From: Basidiobolus meristosporus CBS 931.73
Taxonomy: Eukaryota; Basidiobolomycota; Basidiobolomycetes; Basidiobolales; Basidiobolaceae
Length of the DNA: 26,597 nucleotides
Direction: 5' to 3'
Assembly (NCBI GenBank): GCA_002104905.1
Contig: MCFE01000914.1
Location: forward strand, 1 to 26,597
This document shows, piece after piece, positions 19,865 to 26,597 of this stretch. Both the position numbers and the translations under genes were made by a program. Below the pieces are notes generated by a model that saw only the letters and a list, made by a program, of their open reading frames with translations, did not search any database and was not told where the DNA came from. Within the stretch, counting starts at the first letter, position 1. Every line of letters begins with the position of its first letter.

Positions 19865-20746
19865 TTACTCTTCATAATGCTCCAGACACATTTCTCTCAG
19901 TGGATGTCTTCTTGTATGAATGTACTGTGCAGTGATAAGAATCTTAACTATTTTACCTATTCTGCTGTTTTCTCCTATATATGACTTTCCTCTATATTTA
20001 CCTGCCAATATGCTGAATCTCTTAGATATCCTATTGTATGATCTACCCTCACTCTGAAATGACTTAATATCTGATTGTTGAGCTTCTACTTCCCGCTAAG
20101 CACACCATTCCTTGGCTCCCTATAACCTATAATACATCCTAATCTCTAACAATTCACTCCTATAGTAGTTAAGTCTGCAATATATTTCTCCCCTCTACTG
20201 AGTTCTGGATGATTCTCTACCCAGGGTGCTTTGTCATGCCTACTTCCAGCAAATGGCCCACTAAACCAGATGATGATACCCTCAATGTCAGACAGTGCTT
20301 GAAACTTCACACAGTGTGCCTTGTACTTGCCAGAATAAAATACCTCTGCCCTCTTGAAGGTCTGCTAACCTTTACTGGAAAGGTATCCAAAATACTCCTT
20401 ATATGGCACCTGTTGCTGAACACTCTGGGATATAGAAGTCTATTGGAGCTTCTGAACCTAGTACTCCATGATTGCTTTAACTCATTCCTACCCTCTGCGA
20501 GGTGGTTCTCCATTGCTGTCTGCTGGGAATGAAAGCTTCTAGGACTCTTGTTGCCATGGATGGTGGGATGAAACCTTGTGGGGAAATAGATCTTGTAATA
20601 GCAGAGTAGCTTAACAAGGGATCTTCTTGAGTAGATTGGGGTAGAAGGTCCACAGTACTTAGTATAGATCTCTTCTAGTGTGTCAAAAAAAATCCAGTGG
20701 TAGCGATGGGAGTGATGAGAAAAGACCATTCTGATGAGTAAGTCAT
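19865..20746 (-). pseudogene. DDE_Tnp_4-type transposase, outer copy
   Basis: It is the full-length counterpart of 24013-24896 on the minus strand, from ATG at 20746 to the stop at 19865-19867 (882 bp, 294 codons if unshifted). Recognisable blocks are FDTLEEIYTKYCGP, HGNKSPRSFHSQQTAMENHL and SILDTFPVKVSRPSRGQRYF. Small indels shift the frame near the N-terminus and after about residue 140. It preserves a G-run (near 20183) that has lost one base in the inner copy, which shows how the inner frame originally read (SRGEKYIADL). Confidence 0.85.
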
Positions 20747-20847
20747 ATTAAAATTGGTAGATCATTGGGCTGAGGTGATTTGGCTTGATTAGCTTTATTT
20801 ATATGATTTTCCATACATTATGATTATATCTCCATCAATTGCCATGT

Positions 20848-21523
20848 TGTTGTATCCAGGAGAAAGGTGTAATAAGCTCTTGAATGAGTTAACTGAACCT
20901 AAGTGACAACTATGTGCAGAATCTTAGCATTGTCAAGAGTGACAGAAATACTAGCAGAGAGGTTCTGGTCTAACATTAGTCTTATAGATAGCTGAATTGG
21001 GTGATAAAGGCAACAGAGTAGGTTTACCATGCAGGCTAGGCTTGGTGTTCTTGAGAGTGCTAGATATGCTAAGCTTGGGTGGAAACTAGAATGGATTTGG
21101 TGAATTCTTAGTTTTGTTGAGGCACACACTAAACCTAAAGGTTCAGTAAACGTTATTTATACTTTTCTGATTGAGTTACATTAATAAGCGCCAAGAGACT
21201 GGACTAGTTGAAATCTGTTGGGATGCTGATAGATGCATAAGATAAATGAAAAATTGCATCATTAATCAACTGATGTCTTGGCAACTGCTAAGTGGTTGGA
21301 TAAATCTCAGATGGCTAATCATTTGGAAAGGCTTAGCAGCTCAGCTGAGGATGTAATAATCACATGAAAATTGATCAGGTGTGACAACTAAAAATAGATT
21401 CTGAGAAGTGATAAAATAAACTGTAACAGGGATTAGTTATGTTTGGGTTAGGGAAAATCAGTTAGGATACCAAATTTTCTAACAAAGTGAAATTGGCCAA
21501 GTTTTAAATTTAGATGCACAACA
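20848..21523 (-). repeat. Solo LTR in the outer element (676 bp)
   Basis: The insert begins TGTTGTATCC and ends GCACAACA, with CATGT at 20843-20847 and CATAT at 21524-21528 as a 5-bp duplication with one transition. The inner copy shows the empty site (CATGTATCCC on the inverse strand near 23905). It contains no gene. The minus strand has TATAAATAA near 21155, suggesting minus orientation. Confidence 0.78.
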
Positions 21524-21660
21524 CATATATCCCATCATTATGTCACAAATGTCATCCTAAAATAATGACTTGGTATATTTATTGATCTTTTACTCACAAG
21601 TCTATAATCAAATAGGAAATCTGCAACTTATGTGATCTGATCTGTGTCAATGCAATCCAA

Positions 21661-21674
21661 GATGCATCATGCAT
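21661..21674. other. Palindrome next to the insertion site
   Basis: GATGCATCATGCAT, a near-palindrome, lies directly left of the AAT target duplication. The same motif lies uninterrupted in the inner copy near 23755-23770. It may be a site in the shared promoter; the role is unknown. Confidence 0.4.
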
Positions 21675-21699
21675 AATAGACTTGTTCCATTGTACCGTG

Positions 21700-21860
21700 C
21701 CAGGGTGCGTGGCGCAATCTGTGGCTGTTAAGAACAATCGGGCGCAATATTATTGCTACCAGAAGGCAGGATTGTTCTTGGACAATTTTGCACTATGCGG
21801 GACAATCTTGCACACTATGGCACAATCTGACACAATGAGGTTGGCACAGATGATTGCGCC
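21700..21860. promoter_or_regulatory. Subterminal GCGCAATC/GCACAATC array, accessory-gene end
   Basis: The variants GCGCAATC, GGGCGCAAT, GACAATCTTG, GCACAATC and GACACAATG recur over about 160 bp next to the left terminus. This differs from the AGTGCCA array at the other end, so the element is asymmetric. A decayed copy is seen at 2100-2160. Possible binding sites; inferred. Confidence 0.5.
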
Positions 21861-21905
21861 AACTTGTAATGTTTGCATCATGTGCACAATTGGATACCGC
21901 TATTA

Positions 21906-22420
21906 TGGCAGGTAAAATCCGGTATTTGGATATGTTTCTTTAATGTAAATGGAAATAAATGTGTATGACACTATAAACTACACTGATGCTTACCATTTTG
22001 GTTACCCTGACTCCAATTGGACGGTATCTCAGTGGTTAATTGGTCCAAAAGTATCCTGAAGCTGGCAGCCCCCAATTGGCTCATTGACTACTATAAAAGC
22101 TACCTGATTTGCCATCAAATATCCCATTTTGCCCATTGAGCAAGTAAATCCCTGATCCTAGTGATTGGACAAGGTGTCATAGCTAGCACGCAAGCAATTG
22201 TGTAGGTGCAAAACAGATTCAATAGCTGCACTGGTATTACAGATGATGCATATATATGCAGGGTGTTTATTTATAGAGGTTCTGTCTCAAATGTGAGAGG
22301 ACCTTGATATTACTTATATCAAACATTTGATGATCACTGATTTGCAATGGCTCAATTTGGATTGCAAAAAAAATGGGTTGTTGGGATCATTACAAATAAT
22401 AGTAATTCAAAGCAATCTCA
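21906..22420. other. Non-coding flank downstream of the accessory gene
   Basis: No gene is visible. It holds two CCAATTGG palindromes (22013-22020 and 22072-22079) followed by TATAAAAG at 22092-22099, a promoter-like arrangement facing the accessory gene from behind. From about 22250 the sequence matches, inverted, the last bases of the window. Confidence 0.4.
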
Positions 22421-23653
22421 TCATCTTCTCCTGGGTTTTTTTCTCACAGGGATTACTACTGAAGCATTTGGTAGTGGCTCACTTTGCACACCTATACTAC
22501 TTCCTGGCTGACTATCATCTTGGCTACTTGTGTATTTGTAGTCAGTATTTTGCCTCCTAGTTGATGAGTGCAATGCTGCAGCTTGGCCATGCTGAATTGC
22601 TCCAACTGAACCAACTGAACCGGCCTGTAGTGCCACATGCTGACGCGTTCTTTTATTTACCAGGGGCTCTGGTGGTTGAGGCACTTCATGTTGGTCATTA
22701 TCAGTCAGTTCACCAGAAGTAACTTGCTGATGGTCAGGCAAAACGGCATGCGCAGACGCACCTTGACGTGTCGCAATGGCCCTTGGCTGAGTTTGATGCA
22801 ATGCTGCATGTTGACGCAACTTGGTCTGCTCCTATGGACTTGTGTCTAAATGAGCAGTTTGGCAACTTCTTGTAGCTTTGCTCTGAAGCGCGTGCGTTGA
22901 CTTAATGTGAGGCATTCTGGTAAAGGGTGTTGGCATGGTCTGGACTGACGTGCACCGGCACGCTGTGGTTGCAAGAGATGGTAGGGAATCCAGCAAGGTG
23001 TGCTGGCGCAATATGGATGATGTTGCGCGCGGTCTGTATTCTTCCTGCTGAAGCTCACCATCTGATTCCTCATGGTATTCACTTACCCTCTGTCTGATAC
23101 TTTGGAGCTGTTGCCTGGATGAGTCCTGTGTATATTGCTCTTGGAAGCCACTTAGCTCTACTAATATATCACGTAGTACATTAGTCATTTGAGGCAAAAC
23201 CTCATTCAAAATCTCTTTGGTTCCCAAAGATCAGGCACAAACGGACAAGTCCAGCCCGTACTGTGCAAATTGCGCGCAAAATTGTTCCTGCGCGGCTTCT
23301 TTGTCAAATCCCCTAACTCTCAGCTCATTCTTGATTTCAATACTTGTCTTGTTATATATCTTCTTACATACATTGGCTGGCATCTTGATGTAGAACTCAT
23401 ACCACAGCTTTCTACTCAAAATCTTCCATCTTTGTTGACTCTCTGAGGTGTCTTGTTTTGCTAGATTAATCAGTAGTGCCCAAATATCTGTATGAAGGCT
23501 CATCATAGACACTTAGGCCATACTAAAATCATTTGGCAAGAACTCAAACAGATCCAACATTGACTTTTCTGGTCCGTACTGCGCTTGTGAGCTGGGGGAT
23601 GGGTTTTGTCTGGGTTGTACTAAAGATGAGTTGAGGCTTGGTATGGGGACCAT
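22421..23653 (-). pseudogene. Accessory protein of the Harbinger element (inner copy), three nonsense codons
   Basis: One continuous frame of 411 codons runs from ATG at 23653 (MVPIPSLNSSL) to a stop at 22421-22423. It is interrupted only by TAA (23513-23515), TGA (23231-23233) and TAG (22832-22834). The outer copy has CAA, TCA and TTG at those places, so each is a single-base change. Domains: a Ser/Gln/Pro-rich N-terminus, a conserved helical block (RWKILSRKLWYEFYIKMP, then KTSIEIKNELRVRGFD), a second helical block (ILNEVLPQMTNVLRDILVEL), a long disordered Gln/His-rich tail, and a basic end (VRKKPRRR) like a nuclear signal. It is not clearly Myb/SANT, the usual Harbinger partner. It may help the transposase bind DNA or enter the nucleus; this is inferred. 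Confidence 0.75.
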
Positions 23654-24012
23654 AGCAACGGATTTGGATACTTATACAGCAGTATATTGGCATCAACCTG
23701 GTCTTATATGAAATATATATGAGAACTAATGTGATTGTTGAATTTTCCATATATTATGCATGATGCATCTTGAATTGCGTTGACACGGATCAGATCACAT
23801 CAATCGCAGATTTCCTATTTGATTATAGACCTATGATTAAAGCATCAATAAAAGTACCAAGGCATTGTTTGCGGATGATTTTTGCAACATAACAATGGGA
23901 TACATGGCAATTGATGGAGATTTAACCATAATGTATTAAAAATCAGATAAATAACGCAGATTGCGCCAAATCAATTCAAACCACCTCTATACAATCATCC
24001 ACCAATTTTAAT
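23654..24012. promoter_or_regulatory. Shared divergent promoter region
   Basis: This is the only sequence between the starts of the accessory gene (minus) and the transposase (plus). It is AT-rich, with TATA-like TATATATTTCATATA near 23705-23720 for the minus gene and TATTAAAAATC near 23935 for the plus gene. It carries the near-palindrome GATGCATCATGCAT and is the region hit by the self-insertion in the outer copy. Confidence 0.5.
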
Positions 24013-24896
24013 ATGACTTACTCATCTGATTGGTCTTTGCTCATCAATCCCATCACTACCACTGGATTTCCTTTTGATACACTAGAGGAGATCTATTCCA
24101 AGTACTGTGGACCAGCAACCCCAATCTACTCAAGGAGATCCCTTGTTAAGCTTCTCTGCTATTACAAGAAATATTGCCCTACAAGGTTTCATCCCACCAT
24201 TCATGGCAACAAAAGTCCTAGAAGCTTTCATTCCCAGCAGACAGCAATGGAGAACCACCTTGCAGAGGGTAGGAATGACTTAGAGCAAGCTTGGATTACT
24301 AGGTTCAGAAGCTCCAATAGGCTTCCATATCCCAGAGTATTCAGCAACAGGTTCCATATCAGGAGTATTTTGGATACCTTCCCAGTGAGGATTAACAGAC
24401 CTTCTAGAGGGCAGAGGCACTTTTATTCTGGCAAGTACAAGGCACACTGTGTGAAGTTTCAAGCACTGTCTGACATTGAGGGTAACATCATCTGGTTTAG
24501 TAGGTCATTAGCTGGAAGTAGGCATGACAAAGCACTCTGGGTAGAGAATCATCCTGAATTCAGTAGAGGGAGAAATGCATGGCAGACTTAGCCTATATAG
24601 GAGAGGATTGTCAGAGATTAGGATGTATTACAGCTTATAAGAAGCCAAGGAATGGTGTGCTTAGCAGGAAGCAGAAGCTCTACATTGAGATATTTAATCA
24701 TTTCAGAGTGAGGGTAGAGCACACATTTGGATATCTGAAGAGATTCAGCATATTGGCAGGTAAATACAGAGTAAAGTCATATATAGGAGAAAACAGCAGA
24801 ATAGGCAAAATAGTTAAGATACTTCTTAATGCACAGTATGTTCATAAAAGAAGACATCCACTGAGAGAAATGTGTCTGGAGCATTATGAAGAGTAA
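24013..24896 (+). pseudogene. DDE_Tnp_4-type transposase (inner copy), one frameshift
   Basis: The first open piece (24013-24591, 192 codons) contains LEEIYSKYCGP, a helical N-terminus, SILDTFPVRI with the first catalytic Asp (residue 121), YSGKYKAHCVKFQ and AGSRHDKALW with the second Asp (residue 172). The second piece (24579-24896) contains DLAYIGEDC and FNHFRVRVEHTFGYLKRF with the catalytic Glu. All three DDE residues are present. A one-base deletion in a G-run near 24568 shifts the frame; the outer copy keeps the extra G and reads through. Length near 294 residues is on the short side for PIF/Harbinger transposases. The start is supported by conservation of the ATG in both copies. Confidence 0.9.
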
Positions 24897-24990
24897 ATAA
24901 AGCAAGGAAAGCACTATTCTGAGCAACATAAGTGAGATTGAGTAAAATTACCAGTAACTGTATCATACCACTGGCATCATGGTAGAAATC

Positions 24991-25064
24991 ATAGTGCCAG
25001 ATAGTGCCATAGAGTGCCAGATCAATCCAGCACTATAAGCAGGCTGGCACTATGTGGCACTATC
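24991..25064. promoter_or_regulatory. Subterminal AGTGCCA array, inner element
   Basis: This is the mirror image of the array at 18961-19035: TAGTGCCAGATAGTGCCA, GAGTGCCAG, then GGCTGGCACTATGTGGCAC, running into the terminus GGAACAAGTCT. Likely transposase binding sites, inferred from clustering and conservation. Confidence 0.6.
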
Positions 25065-25181
25065 TAACGGAACAAGTCTAATATATGGAAAATTCAACAA
25101 TTACATTGGTTCTCATATATATTTCATATAAGACCAGGTTGATGCCAATGCACTACTGTATATGTATGCAAATATGTCACT

Positions 25182-26427
25182 ATGGTCCCTATGCAAAGTC
25201 TCAACTCATCTTTAATACAACCCAGACAAAACCCATCCCCCAGCTCACAAGCACAGTCCGGACGGTAAAAATTGATGTTGGATCCATTTGAGTTCTTGCA
25301 AGATGATTATGGTATGGCCCAAGTGTCTATGATGAGCATTCATACAGATATTTGGTCACTACTCATTAATCTAGCAGAACTAGATACCTCAGAGAGTTGA
25401 CAGATATGGAAGAACCTGGGTAGAAAGCTGTGGCATGAGTTCTACATCAAGATGCCAGCAGATATATGTAAGATGATATATAACAAGACAAGTATTGAAA
25501 TCAAGAATGAGCTGAGAGTGAGGGGATTTGATGAGGAAGCCATGTGGGAACAATTTTACACATGGTTTGCTCAGTACAGGCTAGATATGTCCATTTATGC
25601 CTCAACTCTGGGAACCAACAATATTTTAAATGATCTTTTGCCTCAAATTACTAATGTAGTATGTGATATATTAGTAGAGCTAAGTGGCTTCCATGAGCAA
25701 TATAAACAGAACTTGTTCAGGCAACAGTTCCAAAGTATCAGACAGAGGTAAGTGATTACCTTGAGGAATCGGAATAGGAGCTTTGAGAGGAAGAAAACAG
25801 ACTGTGAGTAGCAACATCTAGATTGCACCAACATGCCTTGCTAGATTCCTTACCATCCCGGCAACTTAAGCATGCCAGCACACGTCAGTCCAAACTATGC
25901 CAACACCTTTTGCAAGAGCACCTTGCATCAAGTCAATGTATATTGGGTTGACATGCATGCTACAGGGCAAAACCATCAGAACTTGCCAAACTGCTAATTT
26001 AGACACAAGTCCATTGGAGTGGGCCAAGTTGTGTCTACAAGTGGCATCACATCAAATTCAGCCAAGGGCCATGCAAGCACATCAAGTCACATCTGCGCAT
26101 GCCATGACACCTGACCATCAGCAAGTTTCTTCTGGTGAATTGACTTATGATGACCCACATGAAGTGCCTCCACCACCAGAGCCTTTGGCAAGTAAACAAC
26201 ACATGAGCGCATAGCACTGCAGGCTGGCTTAGTTTGCATTATCTGGAGCAACTCAGCATGGCCAAGCTGTGGAATTGCACTTGTCAACTAGGAGGCAAAA
26301 TACTGACTACAAATGCGCAAGTAGCCAAGAGGATATGCAACAAGAAAGTAGCTTAGGTGTGCAAAGTAAATCACTACCAAATGCTTCAGTAGTAATCCCA
26401 GTAAGAAAAAAACCTAGGAGAAGATAA
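25182..26427 (+). pseudogene. Accessory protein of the Harbinger element (outer copy)
   Basis: It is the inverted counterpart of 22421-23653. It starts at ATG 25182 and ends at the stop 26425-26427 after KPRRR. The helical block is well kept at 25452-25751 (KTSIEIKNELRVRGFD, then ILNDLLPQITNVVCDILVEL). Stops and frameshifts occur elsewhere, and the length is not a multiple of three. It retains sense codons where the inner copy has its three stops. Most CpG sites of the inner copy are CA or TG here. The region after it matches 22250-22420 inverted to the window end. Confidence 0.85.
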
Positions 26428-26597
26428 TGCAATTGCATTGAATTGCTATTATTTGTCATGATCCAAACAACACATTTTTTTTGCAATCTCCATTGAGTCA
26501 TTGCATATCAGTGATCACTAAAATTTTGATATAAGCAATATCAAGGTTGTCTCACATTTGAGACAGGGCCCCTGTGAATAAACACCCTGTATATGTA

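Larger units (their letters stand above)
21678..25079. mobile_element. Younger Harbinger-type element (inner copy, 3402 bp)
   Basis: It is bounded by AGACTTGTTCC at the left and GGAACAAGTCT at the right, with AAT at 21675-21677 and 25080-25082. The element carries an accessory gene (minus) and a transposase (plus) in divergent arrangement. It is inserted in inverted orientation into the intergenic region of an older relative. Its own uninterrupted intergenic region (GCATAATATATGG on the inverse strand near 23752) shows the empty target site. The 3-bp duplication and DDE_Tnp_4 transposase fit the PIF/Harbinger superfamily. Confidence 0.92.
18945..26597. mobile_element. Older Harbinger-type element (outer copy), right end outside the window
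   Basis: It starts AGACTTGTTTGGTTGGATAG after ATC (18942-18944). Its order is transposase-side end, transposase (minus), intergenic region, then accessory gene (plus) from 25182. Nested inside are a MITE (19072-19805), a solo LTR (20848-21523) and the younger relative (21678-25079). It is heavily decayed and poor in CpG. By comparison with the inner copy the missing end should lie roughly 570 bp beyond the window, with an inverted AGACTTGTT and ATC. Confidence 0.85.

Noticed and set aside
20209-20532. Plus-strand open frame of 107 codons
   Set aside because: Antisense of the transposase pseudogene on the minus strand.
22018-22085. tRNA-like A-box (GGTATCTCAGTGGTTAATTGG) suggesting a tRNA or SINE
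   Set aside because: No B-box (GGTTCGAxTCC) follows and no cloverleaf can be drawn with a paired acceptor stem; chance similarity is more likely.

Overview
The window looks like a transposon-rich stretch of a filamentous fungal genome, most likely an agaricomycete basidiomycete. I see no convincing host gene, rRNA or tRNA. The organism call is an inference. It rests on a tnp2 transposase of the fungal Plavaka type lying beside Ty3/gypsy, Ty1/copia and PIF/Harbinger-like (DDE_Tnp_4) elements, on moderate AT richness, and on near absence of CpG in all but the youngest element, as expected of methylated repeats. Layout, left nest (1-11210): a decayed Harbinger end (2069-2291) is cut by a Ty1/copia element on the minus strand. 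That copia element has its 3' LTR at 2292-2628, RNase H at 2629-3218, then RT, integrase, protease and a tentative gag at 8274-11210. A Ty3/gypsy element on the minus strand (3219-8273, 368 bp LTRs) sits between the copia RT and RNase H, and its own 5' LTR is split by a 701 bp foldback MITE (7413-8113). A second, partly duplicated gypsy copy fills 1-1585 and carries the same copia flank. A piece of the Harbinger accessory gene lies between copia gag and protease (10448-10730). Layout, middle (11400-18944): two Plavaka/tnp2 copies face away from each other. The minus copy (about 11400-12425) is internally deleted. The plus copy (14822-18944) is interrupted by a 1207 bp solo LTR with a 4-bp target duplication and by a second foldback MITE. 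Between the two copies is a decayed gene of unknown function on the plus strand (12604-14456). Layout, right nest (18945-26597): an old Harbinger-type element begins at 18945 and runs off the window. It contains a third foldback MITE, a transposase pseudogene on the minus strand, a 676 bp solo LTR, and a complete younger relative (21678-25079) inserted in inverted orientation with an AAT target duplication in the old copy's intergenic region. How the parts work together: the younger Harbinger element has two divergent genes, a DDE transposase (plus) and a roughly 410-residue accessory protein of unknown family with a basic C-terminus (minus), read from a shared 360 bp intergenic region. Its two ends carry different subterminal repeat arrays. 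The three MITEs use only the transposase-side end, duplicated head to head, so they are probably mobilised by this transposase. Every coding region seen is broken by stops or frameshifts, though the inner element is close to intact.
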